Counted from the stretch's first letter, positions 1-5,455 are shown. The stretch is DNA of 5,455 nucleotides from Promethearchaeota archaeon (GCA_016839845.1 JAEOTL010000322.1:1-5455); one strand, 5' to 3'. Program-made: numbers and translations. The notes: a model not told the origin generated them from the sequence alone.

Positions 1-291
1 GCCCATATACTTTGTGCATGCTGTGAATGTTGTTGCGGCAATTTGGCAGGTCTAACGAGACTAGATAACCCTAATGCAATCGCAAGAGCTAATTATATTT
101 CTAGCATTGATGAGGAATTATGCGTTGCTTGTGGGACGTGTATAGAAAGGTGTAAATTTGATGCAATTATAGTGGAGGATTTTGCTCATGTTGATGCTGA
201 TAAATGTGTAGGTTGTGGTTTGTGTGCTGTAACCTGTCCCGAAGAAGCAATTACCATGAAAAGACTTGAGAGAGAAGAACTTCCGGGATAA
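1..291 (+). CDS. Cys-cluster dicluster 4Fe-4S ferredoxin-like protein, C-terminal part (5' truncated by window edge)
   Basis: The reading frame is open from the first base and ends with TAA at 289-291, so 96 C-terminal residues are visible and the start lies outside the window. The visible part opens with a dense cysteine cluster, CACCECCC (residues 5-12). Two [4Fe-4S] motifs of the CxxCxxCxxxC type follow, with Cys at visible residues 41, 44, 47, 51 and 69, 72, 75, 79. The second has the usual Pro after its last Cys (CAVTCP); the first has Lys there (ERCKF), a mild deviation. It aligns end to end with the C-terminus of the next gene, sharing for example AIIVED and CAVTCP, so the two are paralogues in tandem. 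By family logic it carries two [4Fe-4S] clusters and transfers electrons in the cytoplasm; the partner is unknown. A TTG at 43 is an internal Leu codon, not the start, because homology to the paralogue continues upstream of it. The assignment as a ferredoxin-type Fe-S protein is secure; the role is not. Confidence 0.9.
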   Translation, partial: AHILCACCECCCGNLAGLTRLDNPNAIARANYISSIDEELCVACGTCIERCKFDAIIVEDFAHVDADKCVGCGLCAVTCPEEAITMKRLEREELPG

Positions 292-302
292 ATTAAAATT
301 AA

Positions 303-312
303 TTTTTTTTTT
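303..312 (+). terminator. T-tract terminator candidate after the first Fe-S gene
   Basis: An uninterrupted run of ten T lies 12 nt after the stop codon at 289-291, without a GC-rich stem before it. Archaeal RNA polymerase commonly terminates at such T-tracts alone, so this is a plausible end for the upstream transcript. Whether termination is complete, or the second Fe-S gene is partly co-transcribed, cannot be told from sequence. Confidence 0.45.
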
Positions 313-320
313 GAAATCAT

Positions 321-335
321 TTTAAACAATAAAAA
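321..335 (+). promoter_or_regulatory. weak TATA-like A/T box ahead of the second Fe-S gene
   Basis: The stretch TTTAAACAATAAAAA follows the T-tract and lies about 50-64 nt before the ATG at 385. An archaeal-type start site about 25 nt downstream would give a leader of roughly 30-40 nt that includes the GAGGA at 375-379. The whole gap is A/T rich, so a chance match is easy; this is a positional guess. Confidence 0.22.
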
Positions 336-374
336 GAAATAAGAGAAGTGAGTTAAATCACATCAGCAGAATCA

Positions 375-379
375 GAGGA
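375..379 (+). promoter_or_regulatory. Shine-Dalgarno GAGGA that favours a start at 385
   Basis: GAGGA at 375-379 sits 5 nt before the ATG at 385-387, a normal spacing for ribosome binding. It is 25 nt before the in-frame ATG of the long reading frame at 405, too far to serve it, and no purine-rich site lies just before 405. The site therefore points to translation beginning at 385, one frame away from the main coding frame. Confidence 0.6.
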
Positions 380-384
380 TCCAT

Positions 385-408
385 ATGAAACAATATTACG
401 AAAAATGA
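385..408 (+). CDS. seven-codon reading frame abutting the second Fe-S gene; probably its displaced true N-terminus
   Basis: ATG at 385 opens a seven-codon frame, MKQYYEK, ending in TGA at 406-408. The TGA overlaps the ATG of the main gene in an ATGA junction. It has the only good ribosome-binding site in the region (GAGGA, 375-379). If one more A were present in the five-A run at 401-405, it would fuse in frame with the main protein as MKQYYEK-MRSYPSD. From memory of the family, homologues often open with a short helix of the form YxxLR before the segment leading to LFTPEEAE, so the fused product looks natural. Three readings remain: an assembly or natural one-base deletion, ribosomal slippage (-1) on AAAAA, or a leader peptide coupled to the main gene through ATGA. 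I favour a missing base or slippage. Confidence 0.45.
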   Translation: MKQYYEK

Positions 409-1475
409 GAAGTTATCCTAGTGATATTCCCATGACTGACGGGAAAATTTCAGATGCGTTTCGAGAGTATATAAAGTTACTTTTCACTCCCGAGGAAGCT
501 GAGATCGCTCAGCATCTTGAAACCCGTCCTTTATCTGCAGGAAATATCGCTAAAAGGATTGGAAAAAGTTTGAAAGAAACTAGAGAAATCTTGAATGATA
601 TGGCAGATAAAGGGATTATCCAAGACATTGGGGGGTACTCATATTTTATTGCCATGGCTCATCTTTTAAATGTGGGTTTTAAATATTCAAAAGCATTTAA
701 GAGGCTAGGTAAAAAAGGGGCTGAATTATACCAACAATTCTTCATTGAGGAACAATTTTATAAACGTTATGAGTCATCGGATGGGGGTACTTCAATGACA
801 AGAGTGGTTCCTATAAATTCGGCCATTGATCATAAATCTGAAATTTTAAATGCGGAGGAAATTCATCAAATTTTTGATGAATGCAAGGGTCCAATAGTTA
901 TTACTGATTGTCCATGTCGAAATCGGACAGATGTGTTAGGAATTCGAGAATGTAAAGATAAATACCCTATAGAAGAATCTTGTTTTCAGTTAGGATTGTT
1001 CGGAAAATATTTCATCAGAAGGGGAGAGGGAAGGGAATTATCACGAGAGGAAGCACATCAGTTAATAGATAAATATGCAAAACTGGGATTAATTTTTACA
1101 ACTGAAAATGTAAAAGATCCGAATCATTTCGTAATTTGCTGTTGTTGTGCGTGTTGTTGTGCTCTTTTAAGAGGCATGACTCGTTTTGAGGAAAAAAATG
1201 AACATTGTGTTGCTAAATCCAATTATGTCTCTAAAGTGGATCAAGAAACATGTAATGGATGTGGATTATGCGAACAACGATGTCCGTTTAAAGCAATTAT
1301 CGTTGAAGATGAGAAAGCATCAGTCGATCCCAATAGATGTTATGGATGTGGAGCTTGCGCAGTAACATGTCCTACTGGTGCGATAAAGTTGCATAGAGAA
1401 GAGCGCTCCTATATTTATGAAAATGCGCTAAAACTTTCAAGTAAAATTTATCAAGATAATAGATCCGACCAATAA
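405..1475 (+). CDS. winged-helix-like, Cys-cluster, dicluster 4Fe-4S protein (full-length paralogue of the upstream gene)
   Basis: The protein has 356 residues from ATG 405, or 363 if the start is at 385 with one base restored. Residues about 25-80 (LFTPEEAEIAQHL to the IGGYSYF strand pair) read as a winged helix-turn-helix-like fold. A middle region holds CPCR (Cys169, Cys171) followed by Cys183 and Cys193. Residues 245-252 are CCCCACCC, seven Cys in eight positions. Two CxxCxxCxxxCP motifs then give Cys283/286/289/293 and Cys312/315/318/322, for two [4Fe-4S] clusters. No signal peptide or membrane segment is visible, so it is probably cytoplasmic. Related proteins in anaerobic bacteria and archaea are usually annotated only as 4Fe-4S ferredoxins. 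The winged-helix-like part could bind nucleic acid or a partner protein. It is a tandem paralogue of the gene at 1-291. The cluster count beyond the two ferredoxin sites, and the role, are unknown. Confidence 0.9.
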   Translation: MRSYPSDIPMTDGKISDAFREYIKLLFTPEEAEIAQHLETRPLSAGNIAKRIGKSLKETREILNDMADKGIIQDIGGYSYFIAMAHLLNVGFKYSKAFKRLGKKGAELYQQFFIEEQFYKRYESSDGGTSMTRVVPINSAIDHKSEILNAEEIHQIFDECKGPIVITDCPCRNRTDVLGIRECKDKYPIEESCFQLGLFGKYFIRRGEGRELSREEAHQLIDKYAKLGLIFTTENVKDPNHFVICCCCACCCALLRGMTRFEEKNEHCVAKSNYVSKVDQETCNGCGLCEQRCPFKAIIVEDEKASVDPNRCYGCGACAVTCPTGAIKLHREERSYIYENALKLSSKIYQDNRSDQ

Positions 1476-1491
1476 TTTAATAATTTAATTT
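1471..1491 (+). repeat. short A/T tandem direct repeat over the stop codon
   Basis: The unit AATAATTT occurs twice back to back (1471-1478 and 1479-1486), followed by a partial AATTT copy. It overlaps the TAA stop of the second Fe-S gene at 1473-1475. It is probably simple-sequence drift in an A/T-rich genome; no function is implied. Confidence 0.5.
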
Positions 1492-1544
1492 GAGATCCCA
1501 TAATTGGTATTAATTGTGACCAAGGAGTCATGTGTCAAGTACGT

Positions 1545-1571
1545 AAACAACAATTTTTGTTTCCTTTTTTT
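1545..1571 (+). terminator. weak hairpin plus T-run, terminator candidate for the second Fe-S gene
   Basis: AAACAA (1545-1550) and TTGTTT (1557-1562) form a perfect 6-bp stem around a 6-nt loop. Two C and a run of seven T (1565-1571) follow. The stem has only one G-C pair, so it is weak by bacterial standards, but the T-run alone could suffice in an archaeon. It lies about 70 nt past the stop codon. Confidence 0.4.
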
Positions 1572-1650
1572 AATTAATCGTATTTGTATGGGGATAATTG
1601 GATTAAAGAATACAACTCAACCATAGATAAGATGAAGAGCAAAATAAGCG

Positions 1651-1659
1651 TATATATTA
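1651..1659 (+). promoter_or_regulatory. TATA-like box for the dehydrogenase/amidohydrolase unit
   Basis: TATATATTA stands 83-91 nt before the ATG at 1742. With an archaeal spacing of about 25 nt, transcription would start near 1680 and leave a leader of roughly 60 nt. It is the clearest alternating T/A box in the gap and lies downstream of the terminator candidate. If the organism is bacterial, this call would not apply in the same form. Confidence 0.35.
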
Positions 1660-1707
1660 AATCTCTGAGATAGCAAGGTTTTTTTGATATTAAATTGAAT
1701 AAAAATT

Positions 1708-1740
1708 ATGACTAAAAAATATAGATTAGAGGTAATTTAA
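1708..1740 (+). other. ten-codon reading frame ending one base before the dehydrogenase start
   Basis: ATG at 1708 opens MTKKYRLEVI and stops with TAA at 1738-1740, leaving one T before the ATG at 1742. It contains the dehydrogenase's own Shine-Dalgarno sequence and has no ribosome-binding site of its own. It could be a leader peptide that couples or gates translation, but a frame this short arises easily by chance. Confidence 0.2.
1729..1733 (+). promoter_or_regulatory. Shine-Dalgarno GAGGT of the dehydrogenase gene
   Basis: GAGGT lies 8 nt before the ATG at 1742, a standard spacing. It confirms that ATG as the start codon and shows that Shine-Dalgarno-led initiation is used in this genome. 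That supports giving weight to the similar site at 375-379. Confidence 0.65.
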
Positions 1741-1741
1741 T

Positions 1742-2830
1742 ATGGAAAAACCGATATCTATTTTGGGAGGCGGTAATGGGGGACACCAAATGGCAGTAGA
1801 TTTAACTTTACGAGGATTTGATGTGATTTTATGTGAGCATCCTAGCTTTAAAGAATCTTTTAAACACACACTTGAAACTGGAGTGATAGAGAGTACTGGA
1901 CTTGTAGAAGATAAGGCAAAGATTCATAAGGCTACTTTGGACTTTAAAGAGGCTTTGGAAGATGTTGATATCATTTTCCTTTGCATTCCCGCAATCGCCC
2001 ATAAAACATTTTTTGATGATATGATCCCTCATCTTAGAGATGGTCAATTAGTCGTTATATGGGCTGGTGACGCAGGAGCATTACGACTTGCTAAAAGATT
2101 AAGAGAAGAAGCTCCAAAGAAAAAAATACATATTGCAGAAACGAATACCTTGCCATATGGAACGAGAATTATTGGTCCTTCTAAAGTGGAATTATTTGTA
2201 AAAGCCAAACAAATGTTATTCTCCACGTTTCCAGCAGGTGAAACCGAAGAGATGTTAGGATTGATAAAAGATACATTTCCTGTATTAAAACCAATAGATA
2301 ATATTTTATCTGTTTCATTTAGCAATCCAAATCCCACAGTTCATCCACCTGGCACATTATTAAATGTGGGAAGAATTCAATGGTCAAAAGGAGAATTTTA
2401 CCTTTATCGAGAGGGAATTACAGAAGCCCCAGCCCGTATCATTCGAAAAGTTTATGATGAAACTTTAGCAGTTGCCAACGCATTTGGATTTAAAATGCGG
2501 GAATTTGAGGATGAAAAGTTTAGAAATCCTTGTAGCATCATGAATGATGATTTTTGGGCCCCTTTTGATAAAAATGGGATCGTAGCTCATATGAGGGGGC
2601 CATCAAGTATTTATAATAGATATATCACTGAAGACCTTCCTTACGGTTTAGTTCATAGATCACAGTTAGGTGATTTAGTAGATGTTCCCACACCGATCAT
2701 AGATTCGATTGTTCATTTAGGTGCTGCAATTTGTGAGATGGATTTCTGGAAGGGGAGAACACTTGAGGATTTAGGTTTAGCCGGAATGACCAAAGAGCAA
2801 ATTATGGAATATGTCCAAAAAGGATCTTAA
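1742..2830 (+). CDS. opine/octopine dehydrogenase family NAD(P)-dependent oxidoreductase
   Basis: This is a 362-residue protein, the usual length for the family. It begins with a Rossmann fold: the dinucleotide-binding GGGNGG is at residues 9-14 after the first strand, and an acidic residue (Glu32) at the end of the second strand suggests NAD rather than NADP. The C-terminal helical domain carries NPNPTVHPPGTLLN, whose His201 matches the catalytic His of opine dehydrogenases in position and context. It closes with the family-typical VDVPTPIID and GRTLEDLGL segments. Known members catalyse reversible reductive condensation of an amino acid with a 2-oxo acid to give an N-(1-carboxyalkyl) amino acid; the substrate cannot be read from sequence. 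The start is set by GAGGT 8 nt upstream. The amidohydrolase gene follows after 24 nt, so the two are probably co-transcribed and may act on related N-substituted amino acids. A related ketopantoate-reductase-like role is less likely. Confidence 0.9.
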   Translation: MEKPISILGGGNGGHQMAVDLTLRGFDVILCEHPSFKESFKHTLETGVIESTGLVEDKAKIHKATLDFKEALEDVDIIFLCIPAIAHKTFFDDMIPHLRDGQLVVIWAGDAGALRLAKRLREEAPKKKIHIAETNTLPYGTRIIGPSKVELFVKAKQMLFSTFPAGETEEMLGLIKDTFPVLKPIDNILSVSFSNPNPTVHPPGTLLNVGRIQWSKGEFYLYREGITEAPARIIRKVYDETLAVANAFGFKMREFEDEKFRNPCSIMNDDFWAPFDKNGIVAHMRGPSSIYNRYITEDLPYGLVHRSQLGDLVDVPTPIIDSIVHLGAAICEMDFWKGRTLEDLGLAGMTKEQIMEYVQKGS

Positions 2831-2854
2831 TTTAAAATTATTGAGTTGATACAA

Positions 2855-4477
2855 ATGAGTTATGATATTATTATAAAGAATGGTAAAATAGTCGATGGCG
2901 CGGGAAATCCATGGTATTATGCTGATATTGGAATTAAGGACGGATTTATTGAAAAAATTCGCCCGAACTTGAAAAATGATGCAGCTAAAGAAATTGATGC
3001 AAAGGGTTTAATTGTGTGTCCGGGTTTTATTGACATGCATACTCATACAGACTTTTTGTTAGCAATTTATACTAGAATGGATTCTGCTATGCGTCAAGGG
3101 ATAACTACAAGCGTGGTCGGGATGTGTGGGGAAAGTATGGCACCCATTCCTAAAGAAAAACTAGCGGAGTTTAAAAAATTATTTAGTAGTCTAACTCCCA
3201 TGGGGGGAGATTTGAAGATTACGTGGAATACTTTTAAAGAATATCTTCAAGAGATGGATAATCTGCGAATCCCTGGTAATATTGTTCCTGTCGTTGGTTT
3301 TGCCCCTATTCGAATAGCAGGTGGACCGGGTTTTGAAAATCGAGCTCCTACTCCCCAAGAGATTGAAAAAATGAGATCTTACGTTAAGGAAGCAATGGAA
3401 GCAGGGGCATTTGGGTTAAGTACGGGCTTAATTTATGCGCCACAGGTTTTTGCAAAAACAGAAGAAATCATTGAACTCGCGAAAGTCGTTGGAGATTATA
3501 ATGCCCTTTACTTTTCACATATTCGCGGTGAGGGTAAAAACCTAATCAGTTCAGTTAAAGAGGTCATTGAGATAGTTGAAAAATCGGGCTGCGCTGGAGG
3601 GCAAATCGCCCATCATAAGGTCGCAGGTAAAGCATATTGGGGTGCGAGTAAAGAGACTATTCGATTGATGGAGGAAGCAAATTCTCGGGGGATAAGTATA
3701 ACATGTGATCAATATCCATATAATCGGGGTCAATCTGGTCTTATGACAAGTTTACCTCCTTGGGCTCGTGAAGGAGGCAAGGAAAAAATACTTGAACGCC
3801 TTAATAATCCAGAAGATAGAGAACAAATCAAGAAAGATATTCTCAATCCTTCAGATGATTGGGAGAATTGGATTGAAACCAGCGGATTTGATCATATTTA
3901 TATCACATTCTTTAAAAACAAGGAATGGAAAGATGTTGAGGGAAGGAGTATTTCGGAAATTACTAAAATTAAGGGAAAAACAGACGATTTTGAAACTTAT
4001 TTTGAGATACTGATAAATGAAAATGCAGATGTGAATATCACAATAGAAACTATGGGTGAAGAAGATATCCGCCGCATTATGACAAGCCGTTATCAGATGA
4101 TTGGAACTGATGCCACTGCCAGTCCGCATTTACCTGACTTTAAGATTTTTCATCCCCGCGTATTCGGTACTTATCCGAGATTGTTAGGTAAATATGTTAG
4201 AGAGGAAAAATTGCTAACCATGGAAGATGCGATTCGCAGAATGACATCTTTTCCAGCGCAACGACTCAGTCTGAGGGATAGAGGGTTAATAAGAGAGGGA
4301 AATTGGGCCGATATTGTAATGTTCAATCCAGATACGGTAAAAGATAATACTGATTTCATGCAGCCCCATCAATTTCCAGAAGGGATAATTCATGTATTAA
4401 TCAATGGAATCCCTGTCGTAGAAAACGAAAAACAAAGGAAGAAATATCCCGGAAAAGTAATACGAAGGCCAAATTAA
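2855..4477 (+). CDS. D-aminoacylase / N-acyl-D-amino-acid deacylase family amidohydrolase
   Basis: This 540-residue protein belongs to the metal-dependent amidohydrolase superfamily. An N-terminal beta-sandwich strand (YDIIIKNGKIVDGAGNPW) leads into GFIDMHTHTD, giving metal ligands His62 and His64. Cys91 in VGMCGES matches the Cys metal ligand of D-aminoacylases. His222 (FSHIRGEG) and His253/His254 (AHHKVAGK) supply the other ligands, and Asp419 in GTDA is the expected catalytic Asp. DQYPYNRG, SLPPWAREGG, HPRVFGTYPRLLG and DRGLIREGNWADIVMF are family hallmarks. Members hydrolyse N-acyl-D-amino acids to the free amino acid and a carboxylate; the substrate here is unknown. I chose ATG 2855 over TTG 2846 because family proteins begin at MSYD. 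Neither has a strong Shine-Dalgarno sequence, so translation may be coupled to the dehydrogenase 24 nt upstream. The Asp site reads GTDATASP where many relatives have GSDG, so specificity may differ. No signal peptide is seen. Confidence 0.92.
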   Translation: MSYDIIIKNGKIVDGAGNPWYYADIGIKDGFIEKIRPNLKNDAAKEIDAKGLIVCPGFIDMHTHTDFLLAIYTRMDSAMRQGITTSVVGMCGESMAPIPKEKLAEFKKLFSSLTPMGGDLKITWNTFKEYLQEMDNLRIPGNIVPVVGFAPIRIAGGPGFENRAPTPQEIEKMRSYVKEAMEAGAFGLSTGLIYAPQVFAKTEEIIELAKVVGDYNALYFSHIRGEGKNLISSVKEVIEIVEKSGCAGGQIAHHKVAGKAYWGASKETIRLMEEANSRGISITCDQYPYNRGQSGLMTSLPPWAREGGKEKILERLNNPEDREQIKKDILNPSDDWENWIETSGFDHIYITFFKNKEWKDVEGRSISEITKIKGKTDDFETYFEILINENADVNITIETMGEEDIRRIMTSRYQMIGTDATASPHLPDFKIFHPRVFGTYPRLLGKYVREEKLLTMEDAIRRMTSFPAQRLSLRDRGLIREGNWADIVMFNPDTVKDNTDFMQPHQFPEGIIHVLINGIPVVENEKQRKKYPGKVIRRPN

Positions 4478-4486
4478 CTCTTGCAA

Positions 4487-4493
4487 TTTTTTT
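4487..4493 (+). terminator. T-run terminator candidate after the amidohydrolase
   Basis: Seven T begin 10 nt after the stop at 4475-4477. A C/T-rich stretch with further short T-runs follows to about 4505. There is no stem before the run, so this would be a T-tract terminator of archaeal type. Confidence 0.4.
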
Positions 4494-4523
4494 CATATTT
4501 CTTTAATATATTATAGTAGGCCG

Positions 4524-4539
4524 CTTAAATTATTTTAAG
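4524..4539. repeat. perfect 6-bp inverted repeat between convergent genes
   Basis: CTTAAA (4524-4529) and TTTAAG (4534-4539) pair around the four-base loop TTAT. It lies midway between the two convergent stop codons and can fold on either transcript. No T-run follows it directly on the plus strand, so it is more likely a transcript 3'-end structure or chance than a terminator. Confidence 0.3.
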
Positions 4540-4540
4540 A

Positions 4541-4564
4541 CAAAAAGCTTAAAAAAAATAAGCT
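4541..4564 (-). terminator. hairpin plus T-run, terminator of the minus-strand oxidoreductase
   Basis: Read on the minus strand, AGCTTA and TAAGCT form a perfect 6-bp stem around a loop of seven T, followed by TTTTG. A T-rich stretch also precedes the hairpin just after the stop. It begins 12 nt past the stop at 4577-4579, the right place for the oxidoreductase transcript to end. The stem is short and A/T rich. Confidence 0.5.
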
Positions 4565-4576
4565 AAAAATAAAAAA

Positions 4577-5455
4577 TTAAGAAAGAATAGAATTTTGTTT
4601 TCGAATTATCTCTTCAGCTTGTTTCACTACGCGCTCGATTAATTCTTTTACTGTGGGAATGTCTTTACTAAGTCCAAGACCTTGTCCAATGGTCATCATG
4701 CCCGCAGTTATATCTCCTTCTTCATACATGGTTTTTGTAAACATTCCCGATGCTGCCAAAAAAAGTTCTGTATCAGGGGCACCTGATTCTTCTAGTTTGA
4801 GAACGTTTTGAGCAGCTTGGTTGTTCCATACTCGAAGTGCATTATTTACTGATCTCAAAACGATTGTAGTATCATACACACTACAATTAACAAGAGCATT
4901 TTTTAAATTATCATGAATGGGACATTCTTTTGTAATCAGAAGTCGTGAACCTATGATTACTCCTTCGGCTCCTAATGCTAAAGCCGCAGCTAATCCTCTC
5001 CCGTCAGCAATACCACCTCCCGCAATAACGGGTACATCTATGGCATCGACAGTAGCAGGAGTTAATACAAAAGTACCAATATCAAAACGCCCCACGTGGC
5101 CACCATTCTCCCAACCAACGACTTCCACAATATCAGCTCCGAGTGAAGCAGCTTTCTTTGCATAACGCACGCCAGCACATTTGTGCATCCAGATAATGTC
5201 GTGTTCTTTGAAAAGATGAATGAATTTTTCGGGTGCTTCATGGCCAGAAGATTCGATTATTTTGACCCCTTCATCAATCATTACCTTGAATTGTCTCATT
5301 TGGTTTGGCGGTTTAAGCATCGGAAAAAAATTCATGTTCACCGCAAATGGTTCTTTAGCCAGACTCTTAAGTTTTTGCAACGCTTCTCGTAATGGTTCAG
5401 GTTTCCTATATATAGCTGAAGCTAAAATACCAAGCCCTCCTGCGTTCGAGCATAC
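4577..5455 (-). CDS. nitronate monooxygenase / 2-nitropropane dioxygenase family FMN oxidoreductase, N-terminus cut by window edge
   Basis: On the minus strand the frame is open from the window end (first codon 5455-5453) to the TAA at 4579-4577, giving 292 visible residues. These begin VCSNAGGLGILAS, which family members carry near residue 30, so only about 30 N-terminal residues are missing. The TTG at 5380 is an internal Leu. Hallmarks of the FMN-binding TIM barrel are ENGGHVG, whose His120 (visible numbering) matches the catalytic His; the phosphate-binding AGGGI at 145-149; and the IIGSR strand at 167-171. A GQGLG near the C-terminus is also typical. Members oxidise nitronates or act as NAD(P)H-dependent flavin reductases or enoyl reductases, and many lack nitronate activity, so the reaction is open. 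It is transcribed towards the amidohydrolase and its promoter lies outside the window, so operon membership is unknown. Confidence 0.92.
   Translation of the reverse strand, partial: VCSNAGGLGILASAIYRKPEPLREALQKLKSLAKEPFAVNMNFFPMLKPPNQMRQFKVMIDEGVKIIESSGHEAPEKFIHLFKEHDIIWMHKCAGVRYAKKAASLGADIVEVVGWENGGHVGRFDIGTFVLTPATVDAIDVPVIAGGGIADGRGLAAALALGAEGVIIGSRLLITKECPIHDNLKNALVNCSVYDTTIVLRSVNNALRVWNNQAAQNVLKLEESGAPDTELFLAASGMFTKTMYEEGDITAGMMTIGQGLGLSKDIPTVKELIERVVKQAEEIIRKQNSILS

Larger units (their letters stand above)
1476..1741. other. intergenic region between the Fe-S gene and the dehydrogenase operon
   Basis: This 266-nt gap has no convincing long gene on either strand. In order it holds a short inverted repeat TTGGT (1504-1508) / ACCAA (1519-1523), a weak hairpin followed by a T-run (1545-1571), a TATA-like box (1651-1659), a ten-codon reading frame (1708-1740) and a Shine-Dalgarno sequence (1729-1733). 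The order, terminator then promoter then ribosome-binding site, suggests a transcription-unit boundary. No tRNA, and no riboswitch class I recognise, is visible. Confidence 0.6.

Noticed and set aside
43..45. TTG as the start of the first Fe-S gene
   Set aside because: The frame is open upstream to base 1 and encodes the Cys cluster that aligns with the paralogue, so this TTG is an internal Leu codon.
1504..1523. TTGGT/ACCAA inverted repeat as an operator
   Set aside because: Five base pairs with a ten-base loop, found once just after a stop codon, is within chance for this composition and is not near a promoter candidate.
1476..1741. A riboswitch or small RNA in the longest gap
   Set aside because: No long stem, recognisable aptamer core or tRNA-like fold is visible; only weak A/T hairpins are present.
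1829..2337. Two antisense reading frames inside the dehydrogenase gene
   Set aside because: They lie opposite a well-supported conserved gene, show no recognisable domain, and look like chance open frames.
2846..2848. TTG as the start of the amidohydrolase
   Set aside because: It adds only three residues, has no ribosome-binding site, and family proteins begin at the ATG at 2855.
3551..4359. Several reading frames in other frames and on the opposite strand within the amidohydrolase gene
   Set aside because: All overlap conserved catalytic regions of the real gene and have no family features of their own.
5378..5380. TTG (minus strand) as the start of the oxidoreductase
   Set aside because: The frame continues to the window edge with the family-typical SNAGGLGIL segment, so the true start is outside the window.
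4917..5392. Plus-strand reading frames opposite the flavin oxidoreductase
   Set aside because: They are shadows of the conserved minus-strand gene; their Ala/Pro/Ser-rich composition comes from its Gly/Ala codons read in reverse.

Overview
The window is AT-rich. Its genes are mostly closely spaced, and the gaps hold T-tracts, A/T-rich TATA-like stretches and short hairpins. The gene content (cysteine-rich ferredoxin-like proteins with a winged-helix-like N-terminus, an opine-type dehydrogenase, a D-aminoacylase-family amidohydrolase and a flavin oxidoreductase of the nitronate monooxygenase family) suggests an anaerobe with a low-GC genome. The T-tracts and TATA-like boxes lean towards an archaeon, possibly of the Asgard/Lokiarchaeal type. 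A low-GC anaerobic bacterium cannot be excluded, because no lineage-specific marker is present.

Layout. (1) Positions 1-291, plus strand: the C-terminal 96 residues of a Cys-cluster/dicluster ferredoxin protein whose 5' end lies outside the window. (2) Positions 405-1475, plus: a full-length paralogue of it, with a winged-helix-like N-terminus, a CPCR motif, a CCCCACCC cluster and two [4Fe-4S] motifs. Its real start is probably at 385, one base out of frame. (3) Positions 1476-1741: a noncoding gap with a hairpin/T-tract and a TATA-like box. (4) Positions 1742-2830 and 2855-4477, plus: an opine/octopine-type dehydrogenase followed 24 nt later by a D-aminoacylase-family amidohydrolase, very likely one transcript. 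(5) Positions 4478-4576: a convergent intergenic region with back-to-back terminator-like elements. (6) Positions 4577 to beyond 5455, minus: a nitronate monooxygenase-type FMN oxidoreductase, lacking its N-terminus because of the window edge.

How the genes may work together. The dehydrogenase/amidohydrolase pair suggests a pathway acting on N-substituted amino acids: the dehydrogenase makes or splits an N-(carboxyalkyl) amino acid, and the amidohydrolase removes an N-acyl group. The tandem Fe-S proteins look like electron carriers or redox-responsive proteins. A functional link to the downstream pair is only positional, since a terminator and promoter candidate separate them. I found no mobile element, CRISPR array, tRNA or rRNA. 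The most notable observation is the probable one-base frame break at the start of the second Fe-S gene.
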